64,000 nt of DNA from Alteromonas pelagimontana (GTDB taxonomy: Bacteria > Pseudomonadota > Gammaproteobacteria > Enterobacterales > Alteromonadaceae). Under the pieces are notes generated by a model. It saw only the letters and a program-made list of their open reading frames with translations, made no database searches and was not told the origin of the DNA. The position numbers were made by a program, and so were the translations under genes. The stretch spans positions 1,550,001-1,614,000 of the forward strand of contig NZ_CP052766.1 in the NCBI RefSeq assembly GCF_002499975.2. The letters are read 5' to 3'. Below are positions 1 through 7,969 of this stretch, one piece after another (within the stretch, counting starts at the first letter, position 1; each line of letters starts with the position of its first letter).

Positions 1-1
1 A

Positions 2-991
2 GCGTTGTTCACTATGGGGTTGCCCAATTCTCCGATGCATGGCGCGCAAATTCGCGTGGCGTCGGGCAATCTTGTGGTAGCTAAACCCATGGGCGTGCGT
101 GGTGGTATTGACTTTGAAAACACCGGTCTGGTTCGGCGTATCGACACTACTGGCATTAATGATCATCTGAACGATGGTTCCATTGTCCTGCTTTCACCCA
201 TGGGATATTCCTCTACCGGCGAAGTCTTCAACCTTTCTCATGAAGACGTCGCTACGCAAGCCGCCATTGCGTTAAAAGCGGATAAGATAATCGTGTTTTC
301 CAATTTTGATGGGATCTTTAATCAAGATGGTAAGTTGTTAAGAACCATTGAACGTCCGCAATTGGAACAGATGATATCGCAAGGAGAAATTCAGACAGAA
401 CAAACGGTACTGAGCGCCCTCACCACCAGCGTTGGCGCCGGCATTCCCCGCGCCCACTGTATCAGCTATGAAAAAGACGGTGCATTACTACAGGAACTAT
501 TTACCCGCGACGGCACCGGCTCCCTGGTACTTGAGCATCATTATGAACAGCTGCGCGGTGCCACTATTGATGACGTTGGTGGTATTCTTAAGCTGATTAA
601 GCCATTAGAAGAAAGTGGAGCACTGGTTAAACGTTCTCGCGAACGTCTTGAAAGTGAGATTAACCAGTTTACCGTTATTGTGCGCGACGGGATGATTATC
701 GCCTGCGCCGCGCTTTATATCTATCCGGCTGACGGTAGCGCTGAACTGGCTTGTGTAGCCACGCATCAGGATTATCGGGGGAAGAACCGCGGTGATCGAA
801 TTTTGGAAGAACTTAAAAAGCGTGCTTTAGAAGCGGAAGTCCACACGTTATTTGTGTTAACCACCGTGACCGGTCATTGGTTTCTCGAGCACGGATTTGT
901 GCCTGCAGATATCAGCGCATTACCTACAGCCAAGAAAGAACTCTACAATTACCAGCGCAATTCAAAAGTTTATACTCTTTCGCTCCTTTAA
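2..991 (+). CDS. argA: Amino-acid N-acetyltransferase ArgA (5' end outside window)
   Basis: N-acetylglutamate synthase, the first step of arginine biosynthesis, making N-acetylglutamate from glutamate and acetyl-CoA. About 329 residues are visible. The family is normally about 440 residues, so roughly the first quarter lies left of the window. The visible part starts inside the amino-acid-kinase-like domain, which in this family senses arginine rather than phosphorylating. It ends with a GNAT acetyltransferase domain over about the last 140 residues, with an acetyl-CoA loop of the YRGKNRGDRIL type. The stop codon lies inside a strong hairpin. Expected regulation is feedback inhibition by arginine, from family knowledge only. 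Confidence 0.93.
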   Translation, partial: ALFTMGLPNSPMHGAQIRVASGNLVVAKPMGVRGGIDFENTGLVRRIDTTGINDHLNDGSIVLLSPMGYSSTGEVFNLSHEDVATQAAIALKADKIIVFSNFDGIFNQDGKLLRTIERPQLEQMISQGEIQTEQTVLSALTTSVGAGIPRAHCISYEKDGALLQELFTRDGTGSLVLEHHYEQLRGATIDDVGGILKLIKPLEESGALVKRSRERLESEINQFTVIVRDGMIIACAALYIYPADGSAELACVATHQDYRGKNRGDRILEELKKRALEAEVHTLFVLTTVTGHWFLEHGFVPADISALPTAKKELYNYQRNSKVYTLSLL

Positions 992-1018
992 CAATGGCAG
1001 CTTATGCTGCCATTGTTA
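989..1018 (+). terminator. Perfect 12 bp hairpin over the argA stop codon
   Basis: Bases 989-1000 and 1007-1018 are perfect inverted repeats around the loop CTTATG, starting at the argA TAA. No T-run follows on either strand. It could be a weak terminator or an mRNA 3'-end stabiliser for argA, or serve the convergent catalase gene. Only the stem is certain. Confidence 0.45.
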
Positions 1019-1187
1019 AACCCAGCGCGACTATTGAGCGTTTTTTGTGCGAAAGCGGCACGTGGTGGATTTGTATCATAGCGATATTGGCAAGACGGGA
1101 GGTGCAGAGCTATTCGACAGGCGGGCGGACGGTCTTGTTCGCTCTCTTGGAGCCTGCCCGAAGGTATTCCCCCGGGCAGAACCACTT

Positions 1188-2645
1188 TTACTCTATCGCC
1201 GCTATTGCCGCTTTTACTCTTGCAGCATAGTCAGGATCGGCTTGCTCATACTGAGCAAACATCGCTTCTTGAACATCTGCGGTTGCCTGACTTAATCCAC
1301 CAGCAATATTTGATGCCAATTGATTTTTCTGATCTTCACTCATCAGACGAAATAGCTGACCCGCTTGGGTGAAGTTATCGTCATTCTCGTTGTTATGTAC
1401 ATCTAGCCAGGCATCTGCTTCCAGCGGCATAGGCGGCTCATCAACCTCCGGTACAGCTACCGGCGCTCCTTGATTACCGCGATTATTCGGATAAAAGTTC
1501 GCCCCGCTGCCTGCAAGATTGGGGTTAATTCCTGCAAATGCGCCGTCCCGCTGATAATTGTGTACAGGGCAACGCGGAGCGTTTACCGGAATCTGATTGT
1601 AGTTTGCGCCCATTCTATAACGATGCGCGTCTTGGTACGCAAGTAGGCGAGCCTGCAGCATCCGGTCTGGCGAAGCGCCAATTCCCGGCACTAAATTACT
1701 GGGTGCAAAAGCAGCCTGTTCATTTTCTGCAAAGAAGTTATCTACGTTGCGATTCAGCTCCAATTGCCCGACTTCAATTAATGGAAAGTCTTTATGTGGC
1801 CAGACTTTAGTAAGATCAAAGGGATTAATGTAATAGTATCTGGCATCATCCTGCGTCATGATCTGCACTTTTACTGTCCAGGAAGGAAAGTCACCTTTGT
1901 CGATACTTTCCACCAAATCCTGTTGCGCGCCATATGCCGGCCTTCTAGCCGCTTCTTCATTAGTCAGCGTTTTAATACCCTGATTAGTTTTAAAGTGCCA
2001 TTTCACCCAATAACGCTCGCCGTCACGGTTCCAGAAGCTCAACGTATGAGAACTGTATCCATTGACATGACGATAGGACAACGGGATACCGCGATCAGAC
2101 ATCAATATGGTAGATTGATGTAACGACTGTGGGTTATTTGCCCAGAATTCGTAGATAGCCTGAGGATCCGGCAAATTAGTGCGCGGGTTCTTCTTTTGGC
2201 TATGGATAAAGTCAGGAAACTTAATGCCGTCGCGCAGGAAAAACACTGGCGTGTTGTTTCCGACCATGTCCCAATTTCCTTGCTGAGTATAAAACTTTAA
2301 GGCAAAGCCGCGGGGATCGCGGGCGTAATCACTTGAATCCTGACCGCCGCCTACTGTAGAGAAGCGCAGCAGCACATCAGTTTGGTGACCCACGTTTTGC
2401 AAGAAGTCTGCAATAGTATAACTTGATAAACTTTTGGTTAATGTAAATGTTCCGTACGCAGCACTGCCTCTGGCATGAACAACTCTTTCAGGTATTCTTT
2501 CGCGATTAAAATGCGCCAGCTTTTCGAAAAGATAGTGATTGTCAAAAGTAACTGGTCCACGAGCTCCCGCAGTGCGACTTTGATTATCTTGCGCTACGGG
2601 GGCGCCTGCGCTGGTAGTCATCGGACAACGTCTTTCATTACTCAT
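1188..2645 (-). CDS. katA: Monofunctional haem catalase (small-subunit clade)
   Basis: Cytosolic catalase that breaks down hydrogen peroxide to water and oxygen. The 485-residue length fits small-subunit (clade III-like) catalases. Visible active-site residues are the distal His57 (RVVHARGSAAYG), the distal Asn near 130 (VGNNTPVFF), and the proximal haem tyrosine in RLLAYQDAHRYRMG. I chose ATG 2645 because GAGGA lies 8 bases upstream. A TTG two codons further up would sit on top of that ribosome site. The gene stands alone, converging on argA. The 250 bp upstream (2646-2897) separates it from the hydrolase and should hold its promoter, though no clear OxyR site was seen. The gene symbol is the generic one for this clade. 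Confidence 0.93.
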   Translation of the reverse strand: MSNERRCPMTTSAGAPVAQDNQSRTAGARGPVTFDNHYLFEKLAHFNRERIPERVVHARGSAAYGTFTLTKSLSSYTIADFLQNVGHQTDVLLRFSTVGGGQDSSDYARDPRGFALKFYTQQGNWDMVGNNTPVFFLRDGIKFPDFIHSQKKNPRTNLPDPQAIYEFWANNPQSLHQSTILMSDRGIPLSYRHVNGYSSHTLSFWNRDGERYWVKWHFKTNQGIKTLTNEEAARRPAYGAQQDLVESIDKGDFPSWTVKVQIMTQDDARYYYINPFDLTKVWPHKDFPLIEVGQLELNRNVDNFFAENEQAAFAPSNLVPGIGASPDRMLQARLLAYQDAHRYRMGANYNQIPVNAPRCPVHNYQRDGAFAGINPNLAGSGANFYPNNRGNQGAPVAVPEVDEPPMPLEADAWLDVHNNENDDNFTQAGQLFRLMSEDQKNQLASNIAGGLSQATADVQEAMFAQYEQADPDYAARVKAAIAAIE

Positions 2646-2897
2646 TTTCAAATCCTCAAGGGTAAACCAATTTCTACCGCCTCAGTGCGATAGCTTCGAC
2701 AACATGGTTATCAGGCGCTTCTTGTTGAGGCCCTTCTTGCGGTGAAGAGTAACTAATCGCTATTATCTAATCTATCTCGCATTACTAATCACTTTAATCG
2801 ATTTAAAAGATTGACCCGTTCCTGCTTCGTTTAGCCGGTTGTTGGAAAGGGAGGATAAGTTAGGCCGCGAAAGGAATTATGAGGCCCGTATTACGAA

Positions 2898-3779
2898 CTA
2901 AGGCAGTGATTTCAGGGAGAGAGATGGCTCAGCATTGCCGTCACCGGGGTTCTCTAACGACTTAAGAAAGGCGCTGTACACTGTATACACTGCTGTATCG
3001 CCCATTACTTCACCATGCTTTAAACCGCGAAATACGTGATATCTTTTGCGCGTAGTGATTGCCTCTTGATAAAGTTTTTTTGATAATTGCGGAGGAGTCT
3101 GCTGATCGTCCTCACCTACCATTATAAGCAGAGGAGCAGTTTGTGACTGCACTACCTCCACGTTATCCACTTTGGTTAACTTATCATCTATTTCCAGCTT
3201 CACAAACGGCGTGGCGTACCAAGGAACGAGGGTATCAGCCCATTCTGTTACGTTAGTTGCTCCAGCTTCTAACACTAAAGCGTCCACAGGACGTCGCATC
3301 GCTACATGCGCTGCCTCAAAGCTACCGAGCGACAACCCGTGCACCAGCAACTTGCCCTTTACCATGCTTTTTACGTAGTCAAAATTTGCCACTGCATTTG
3401 ACTTAAGAGATTCTACAGAAGGAGTGCCTGTACTTTTGCCGTAACCAGGATGGTCAAATAAAAATATGTTCACATTCATTTTGGTAAATGCTTCTACTAT
3501 TCCCGCCCCTTGACTGGAGACATCGAAAGCATTGCCCCCAAAATAAAGGATGGTAATAGAATTATCAGGATGACGCGCTGAAACACCATAGGCTCGCCTG
3601 CCGTCTTCCTGCTCAACCCAATGTGTATGCTGCTGGTAACCCTCGGGTAACGAAGCTATTACTTGTACGGAAGCGACGTCAGAGTGCATCGGCTGCATTA
3701 TCTGAGATTCACTGATGTTAAGCGTAGTGCAACCGCTAACCCACCACAGCAGCAACATTATGGAAATTCCGTTTCTCAT
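2898..3779 (-). CDS. Lipoprotein alpha/beta hydrolase
   Basis: Serine hydrolase of the alpha/beta fold (S33/BEM46-like), 293 residues. The N-terminus is a lipoprotein signal with lipobox VSGC, so the mature protein should be membrane-anchored in the envelope. The nucleophile elbow is GLSLG, the likely acid is in LLIMVGEDDQQTPP and the histidine is in FRGLKHGEVMG, so the triad looks complete. The substrate is unknown. Start 3779 is preferred over an in-frame upstream start because AAGGA sits just before it and the signal peptide begins there. An IS982 element is inserted only about 55 bp upstream of this start, so the native promoter may have been displaced. Confidence 0.8.
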   Translation of the reverse strand: MRNGISIMLLLWWVSGCTTLNISESQIMQPMHSDVASVQVIASLPEGYQQHTHWVEQEDGRRAYGVSARHPDNSITILYFGGNAFDVSSQGAGIVEAFTKMNVNIFLFDHPGYGKSTGTPSVESLKSNAVANFDYVKSMVKGKLLVHGLSLGSFEAAHVAMRRPVDALVLEAGATNVTEWADTLVPWYATPFVKLEIDDKLTKVDNVEVVQSQTAPLLIMVGEDDQQTPPQLSKKLYQEAITTRKRYHVFRGLKHGEVMGDTAVYTVYSAFLKSLENPGDGNAEPSLSLKSLP

Positions 3780-3834
3780 TTCTATTCCTTTTAGACCTGA
3801 AAAGGGAGACAAGAAGTGATGCCCGCTAACTATC

Positions 3835-3840
3835 TACATA
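3835..3840. repeat. Target-site duplication, left copy
   Basis: TACATA immediately left of the IS982 element. The identical hexamer lies immediately right of it at 4829-4834. Confidence 0.75.
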
Positions 3841-4828
3841 ACCCCAGATCGGCTTAAGCAACAACCATCGCATTGCGCTCAATGTCACTGATATTAAGGG
3901 ATGGCTTGTTTTCTTTAAGACAATAAGCCACCAGACCAGCCATTAAATTGAGTGTAAAACCATTTATACTGCGATGCCTTGAGTGCTCAATGTATGAAAT
4001 GTTCTTTAATTGGTCGTTGATAGTTTCAATAATGAAGCGCTTCGATAGCATCGCTCTGTCCCATAAAGACATCGCTTTTGCTTTCATATTTTTGCGAACC
4101 GTGGTGATAAGTTTGACGCCTTTCTCAAATAAATTAGCTTCTAATGCTTTGCTCAAATACCCTTTATCGCCATACAATTTGTCGGGTAAATGTCGAGCTA
4201 ATTCTTCGACAGGTTTTGTGTCATGGACATTCCCCGTCGTCACTTTTGCCGCCACGATTTCACCCAGATGGTTCACTATCAAGTGTAGTTTAAAGCCGTA
4301 AAACCAGCCCATTGTTCCTTTTCCTCTTTGCGCTATCCCGTCAAAGGTTTTATGGCGAGGTATGCGAATGTTATGGCAAACCTTTAGGCTGGTAGAGTCA
4401 ATGAATTCAATGCCTGTAGGCTTTCCCTTTAAAGTACTGAAGTAGGCACACATGGGCACAATTGTTCGCGGCATTACTTCTAAAAAGCGCGTATAACTAA
4501 GCAAATCAGGAAATGCGTTGCGATAAAATACTCTTACATATCCCGAGTAATAATTCTTAAAATCGCGATGATGTGACATGTGAAAACCGATGATGATTGT
4601 CATCATTTCACTCATTGACATACGGCACTCACGTCGTCGTCTTCTGGTGCCGTCTTCAAGTAGCTGCTTTTGCCATTGGGGAATAAACACTTTGCAAAAG
4701 TCATCGACATCGCAAAATAATTCAACTAGATTCTTCATGCCTGTTCCTTGTTGATTTGGTCATTTCTTTGTCGAAAGATCCGATCTTGGAACAGGCTTTT
4801 AGTTCAATTTCTTAAACAGGATTGGGGT
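3841..4828 (-). mobile_element. IS982-family insertion sequence, complete
   Basis: A 988 bp element with one transposase gene. The ends begin ACCCCA on both sides. Comparing the first 18 bases of each end inward gives 13 matches (left 3841-3858; right 4811-4828, read in reverse complement). It is flanked by the 6 bp direct repeat TACATA (3835-3840 and 4829-4834), consistent with a target duplication. Intact ends, an intact transposase and identical target repeats suggest recent insertion and possible mobility. It lies between the hydrolase gene and ygjV, and transposase transcription points toward the hydrolase. Confidence 0.9.
3854..4738 (-). CDS. IS982-family DDE transposase
   Basis: Transposase of 294 residues, full length for the family. 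The catalytic triad is visible: Asp114 (EFIDSTSLK), Asp191 (LYGDKGYLSK) and Glu238 (FIIETINDQ). The basic N-terminal part (TRRRRREC near 31-38) fits DNA binding. Start 4738 is preceded by AAGGA. The stop lies 13 bp inside the left end. No frameshift or internal stop was seen, so the enzyme is probably active. A readthrough transcript would run directly into the lipoprotein hydrolase gene. Confidence 0.95.
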   Translation of the reverse strand: MKNLVELFCDVDDFCKVFIPQWQKQLLEDGTRRRRRECRMSMSEMMTIIIGFHMSHHRDFKNYYSGYVRVFYRNAFPDLLSYTRFLEVMPRTIVPMCAYFSTLKGKPTGIEFIDSTSLKVCHNIRIPRHKTFDGIAQRGKGTMGWFYGFKLHLIVNHLGEIVAAKVTTGNVHDTKPVEELARHLPDKLYGDKGYLSKALEANLFEKGVKLITTVRKNMKAKAMSLWDRAMLSKRFIIETINDQLKNISYIEHSRHRSINGFTLNLMAGLVAYCLKENKPSLNISDIERNAMVVA

Positions 4829-4834
4829 TACATA
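4829..4834. repeat. Target-site duplication, right copy
   Basis: TACATA adjoining the right end of the IS982 element, identical to 3835-3840. Confidence 0.75.
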
Positions 4835-4910
4835 GCTTTTTTGATGGCGCGCGGCTTTTTCCAGACTCAGGTTTGTGACGTTAACGCTCCACTATACCCT
4901 AACTTTTCCG

Positions 4911-4983
4911 ATATGCTACTAAGGCCTGTTGACCTTTGCTGTTCAGTTGTGTAGCAAAGGTCGACAAGTCCAATATGCCACTA
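4911..4983. repeat. Hairpin element flanked by 11 bp direct repeats
   Basis: Arms 4931-4940 (GACCTTTGCT) and 4953-4962 (AGCAAAGGTC) are perfect inverted repeats. Pairing continues outward to about 16 bp with two imperfect positions. The hairpin lies between direct repeats ATATGCTACTA (4911-4921) and ATATGCCACTA (4973-4983), 10 of 11 identical. This may be a tiny non-autonomous element or the remnant end of an insertion sequence. It could also act as the 3' hairpin for ygjV, but no T-run follows. Confidence 0.4.
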
Positions 4984-5007
4984 TTTTCATGCGTGACTGG
5001 AGAGGCG

Positions 5008-5529
5008 CTAGCTTTCGTAAGGAATTGAGGTCTTAGAGGCTTTATGAATACGTCGAATCGTAAACAGGTTCACAACCAGCAAAGTAAATTCCAGTAATGT
5101 GCCCCCAATTGATCCCACCAGAATATTGTTTGTTAGCCAGCAAAGAGCTCCGAGTAAAAATCCTATTCGCATACGGATACCCGTTAAGCAAAAAATAGCG
5201 TAGGTGCCAATGCAACTGCCGACGATAGGAAACATGTCATACCAGAAATCCGACAAGTATATTCCCCAACTAAACGTAATGAATATGAAGATATAAGCAA
5301 CCGGTTTTGAAGATGTTTTTAATGATAAACCGGTACGAGCTACTGATAACAGCGCACTGAGCGCGGCTGTCACTGAACCAAGTAAGGCAAAATGCAAGGT
5401 GTGGTTCAGGTTCATGATTACCATGACAATTTTGAGCCGTCGGTCATCATGCTGATAAAAACACAAAATACCGAGGGCAAAGCTCAACATTCCTACAGCC
5501 TGAGCAAAATTGAAGTCGGGTAAATTCAT
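5008..5529 (-). CDS. ygjV: YgjV-family inner membrane protein
   Basis: Hydrophobic protein of 173 residues with about five or six predicted membrane segments, resembling the YgjV inner membrane family. Typical features are the N-terminal QAVGMLSFALGILCFYQ segment, the motif NLNHTLHFALLG, and the final segment LLEFTLLVVNLFTIRRIH. The function of the family is unknown. The gene is a single unit with a 660 bp region upstream. A 12 bp palindrome lies at 5606-5617, about 80 bp upstream of the start, and may be an operator. Confidence 0.75.
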   Translation of the reverse strand: MNLPDFNFAQAVGMLSFALGILCFYQHDDRRLKIVMVIMNLNHTLHFALLGSVTAALSALLSVARTGLSLKTSSKPVAYIFIFITFSWGIYLSDFWYDMFPIVGSCIGTYAIFCLTGIRMRIGFLLGALCWLTNNILVGSIGGTLLEFTLLVVNLFTIRRIHKASKTSIPYES

Positions 5530-5605
5530 TGGATAGTAGGCAACACGGCGGGTGTGATGGCAAAGATAGAAGTGATGTGCCTACCCTATCAATTTGTGCT
5601 CAATA

Positions 5606-5617
5606 AGACAATTGTCT
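5606..5617. promoter_or_regulatory. Palindrome AGACAATTGTCT upstream of ygjV
   Basis: A perfect 12 bp palindrome 77 bp upstream of the ygjV start. The position suits an operator, but no regulator is recognised. Confidence 0.25.
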
Positions 5618-5742
5618 CCATGAAAGTTACCTAGGGAGAAGTCATAAGGTTTACCGGCAGGATGATGAAAAATCTAACGGAAAATTTGGCCTCTGGAAGA
5701 TCTGAAGCTATCTACCCGACACGAAGGAAATCTCTGGGAACA

Positions 5743-5793
5743 ATTTACACGATGTCGGTAAATTTTACACGAGCGCTTCAATTAGGAATAATT
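5743..5793 (+). promoter_or_regulatory. Candidate sigma-70 promoter with paired direct repeats
   Basis: TTACAC (5765-5770) and ATAATT (5788-5793) are separated by 17 bp, a fair match to a sigma-70 promoter on the plus strand. The decamers ATTTACACGA (5743-5752) and TTTTACACGA (5763-5772) repeat exactly 20 bp apart, two helical turns, and the second covers the -35. No plus-strand gene follows, only the structured region ending in the 6007-6050 terminator. Confidence 0.35.
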
Positions 5794-5890
5794 TATGATG
5801 TAAAACAACGACTTAGCTATTTGGCCCCCATATTGCATTAATGAAAAAATGAAATTGTTGCAATAGTCGCTGTAAGAAATAGGAAAAGCG

Positions 5891-5920
5891 TGGAGGAAAA
5901 CCTCCATACTTTTACGTTTT
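5891..5920 (+). terminator. Terminator-like hairpin within the orphan transcript
   Basis: TGGAGG (5891-5896), loop AAAA and CCTCCA (5901-5906) are followed by the T-rich stretch TACTTTTACGTTTT. Six base pairs with a U-rich tail suggest an intrinsic terminator or attenuator on the plus strand. Confidence 0.45.
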
Positions 5921-6006
5921 TTGGCAAATTCGTTACAACTTCATCCATTCCAAAGTGCATTAAGTTTGGAATTTGCCATCCCCTTTCCATTCCAAAGGAA
6001 GCTGAA

Positions 6007-6050
6007 TGCCCCATTTACTGATCCAAAGCAGTAAACGGGGCATTTTTATT
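6007..6050 (+). terminator. Strong intrinsic terminator without an upstream gene
   Basis: TGCCCCATTTACTG (6007-6020) pairs with 6029-6042 over 14 positions with a single mismatch, loop ATCCAAAG, followed by TTTTTATT. Orientation is plus strand. No plus-strand coding gene lies between ygjV and here, which implies a non-coding transcript. Confidence 0.8.
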
Positions 6051-6188
6051 CATACTCTCATACCCCAAAGTTTTTTTTAGATCGATGAAATTATTAGTGT
6101 CAGAGATTTTTACAACTTAATTTGTAGAAAAAGACGATTTTTCCGTCAGATTTAATACTAAAGTGCGAGAAATGAACATCCTCTTCGC

Positions 6189-7043
6189 TTACTTTACGAT
6201 TGCTTCATCAATGTCTTTAGCACTATGACGTTCGGGTACCTGTCCACTCTCACCCCAAGTACAATTTACGATAATTCCCCGCTGAACCGCCGGACGCTCA
6301 GCAATTTGAGTGGCCCATCGCTTCACATGAGAATACTCATCAACTTGCAGAAATTCTGCCGCGTCATACAATTTTCCCAGTACTAACCCGCCATACCACG
6401 GCCATACCGCAATATCCGCTATGGAATATTCGTCACCGGCTAAGTAATGATTAAACGCCAGATGTTTATCTAACACATCCAACTGGCGCTTTGTTTCCAT
6501 CGTAAACCGATTGATGGGATATTCGAGTTTTTCAGGTGCATAATGATAGAAATGTCCGAAGCCTCCTCCCAAAAATGGCGCTGCTCCTACCTGCCAGAAT
6601 AGCCAGTTACGACATTCTGCTTTCGCTATTGGCTCTGCCGGGATGAAAGCATTAAACTTTTCAGCCAAATACTGCAATATTGCTCCTGATTCGAAAACCC
6701 GTAACGGCGGACTTACGCTATGATCCATCAAGGCTGGTATTTTGGAATTGGGGTTCACCTGCACAAAACCAGAGGAAAACTGATCGCCATCACCAATGTT
6801 AATGGTATAGGCATCATATTCTGCTTCTTTAATACCTAATGCCAGTAACTCCTCCAGCATTATAGCGACTTTCTGTCCATTAGGGGTCGCCATGGAATAC
6901 AGCTGTAAGGGATGTTCACCAACGGGTAACGCTTGTTCGTGAGTTGGTCCAGCGATAGGCCTGTTAGTCTTTGCCCACCCGCTGTCTTCGTCTTGGTTCC
7001 AGCTCCACACTTTAGGCGGAGTGTACTCATCACTTTTGCTCAT
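6189..7043 (-). CDS. yghU: Glutathione S-transferase-like disulfide reductase YghU
   Basis: Soluble thioredoxin-fold GST of the Nu class, 284 residues, the usual length. Glutathione-dependent disulfide-bond reductase and organic peroxide activity are known for E. coli YghU. The sequence shows the active-site stretch YSMATPNGQKVAIMLEEL near residues 49-66, where Thr and Asn replace the usual Tyr/Ser/Cys. It also shows the cis-proline and SNAIL-like region NPNSKIPAL and FESGAILQYLAEK, then an all-helical C-terminal domain. AGGAG lies 7-8 bases before ATG 7043. The gene stands alone and should be transcribed from the long upstream gap. Confidence 0.88.
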   Translation of the reverse strand: MSKSDEYTPPKVWSWNQDEDSGWAKTNRPIAGPTHEQALPVGEHPLQLYSMATPNGQKVAIMLEELLALGIKEAEYDAYTINIGDGDQFSSGFVQVNPNSKIPALMDHSVSPPLRVFESGAILQYLAEKFNAFIPAEPIAKAECRNWLFWQVGAAPFLGGGFGHFYHYAPEKLEYPINRFTMETKRQLDVLDKHLAFNHYLAGDEYSIADIAVWPWYGGLVLGKLYDAAEFLQVDEYSHVKRWATQIAERPAVQRGIIVNCTWGESGQVPERHSAKDIDEAIVK

Positions 7044-7394
7044 CTCTAACTCCTTTTACTGTCTTAAAGTGTGGTACGCGTCAATCGCGACTTTGGTTGA
7101 ATCTACTGCGGGCGACCTTTGCAACGGCATTCAGGGAAATAAAAGGCGGACACTCCGTTGCCCGCAAACTGACAGACTAGTGCTTGTCCTACTAGTCTTA
7201 TAAATTCAGGGAAAGATATGCCATTAATTCTGCTAGCTGATGATTAAACAACAGGCTTGTCGACTCGGTGGCTGCTTTCCATACTTGCTTTCTAGCACTG
7301 TTATAACAAGGTCCGTGCCACTAATTTAAAAGCTTTAATATTCAAATGATTATATAGAAAAAAGAGTACCTTCTGCAGGGTAGATAAAGATTAA

Positions 7395-7412
7395 TGTTGC
7401 AGTTCTGCAACA
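7395..7412. promoter_or_regulatory. Perfect 18 bp palindrome
   Basis: TGTTGCAG-TT-CTGCAACA, two 8 bp arms around TT. It is operator-like, but no adjacent gene start explains it: yghU begins 350 bp to the left. Confidence 0.3.
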
Positions 7413-7586
7413 CTTTCCTTCCAATTTACATAGTTATACTAATCCACATTGATAAGCGATCAGCCCAGAGAAAATAGAGTTCCCGTTCAAGCCTCTTTCG
7501 CAACAGAGCTGCGCAGAATTAGGAAGTCACGTTTTCCTCAGCCAGCTTAGCCGCCTCACTTCCTGAAGCTGTATCAGTCGCACTTG

Positions 7587-7602
7587 CTTTGTGTTCACAA
7601 AG
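7587..7602. promoter_or_regulatory. Perfect 16 bp palindrome
   Basis: CTTTGTG-TT-CACAAAG, two 7 bp arms around TT, in the same gene-free stretch as 7395-7412. Confidence 0.25.
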
Positions 7603-7929
7603 TAACGTACGGCTTCTTTGTCTGCAAACGGGGGGGCACGCTGAGCAATGGCTTGTGTGCGGATCTGCCTATGGAAATAGAGAAAAAACCGATAACATCT
7701 ACGGAAGGCGGACGCGTAAATCAGAATCTATCTTTGTTGCCATTCAAATACGCTGGCCGATTTTTATACTAAAAAAGATTAGCGAACGATGCTTAAGAAA
7801 AGAGAAAAATCAGGCAATAAAAAATAGTGAAAACGCGAGGGACTAAAGCGCCGAAAGCTGCCAGATGGTCCATGCCAAGCGCAGGACCTTCCTATCCTCG
7901 CTGAATGATCACTTCGTTGCGTATTGCTC

Positions 7930-7969
7930 ATAAAAGCAGCACGAACAAAGCTGTTCGCGCTGCTTTTAT
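7930..7969 (-). terminator. Terminator of maeA
   Basis: ATAAAAGCAGC (7930-7940) and GCTGCTTTTAT (7959-7969) form a perfect 11 bp stem. It continues inward with CGAACA/TGTTCG around a four-base loop and directly abuts the maeA stop. The A/T-rich outer stem allows termination on both strands. Confidence 0.8.

Larger units (their letters stand above)
5795..6050 (+). ncRNA. Candidate orphan structured RNA, about 250 nt
   Basis: No ORF with a ribosome site is present, yet two terminator-like hairpins point rightward at the end. Between them are alternative pairings: GGCAAATTC (5923-5931) with GAATTTGCC (5969-5977), and ATTCCAAA (5947-5954) with TTTGGAAT (5965-5972). The sequence CCATTCCAAAG occurs at 5945-5955 and again at 5987-5997, so the middle segment could pair with either copy. 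A switch or sRNA would fit. The next gene to the right is on the opposite strand, so this is not a leader. The 5' end is inferred from the candidate promoter. I do not recognise the family. Confidence 0.35.
7044..7929. other. Gap of about 890 bp without a convincing gene
   Basis: Short ORFs here (for example 7584-7772 and 7589-7846, plus strand) overlap each other in different frames, lack ribosome sites and resemble nothing known. Two perfect palindromes with a TT centre stand out at 7395-7412 and 7587-7602. The leftward half should hold the yghU promoter. The rest may be a decayed gene or unrecognised RNA. Confidence 0.5.

Noticed and set aside
1154..1179. CTGCCCG/CGGGCAG hairpin as catalase terminator
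   Set aside because: Long 12-base loop and no T-run on the minus strand; too weak to call.
7584..7846. Two overlapping plus-strand ORFs of 62 and 85 codons
   Set aside because: Different frames over the same bases, no ribosome site, no recognisable protein features.
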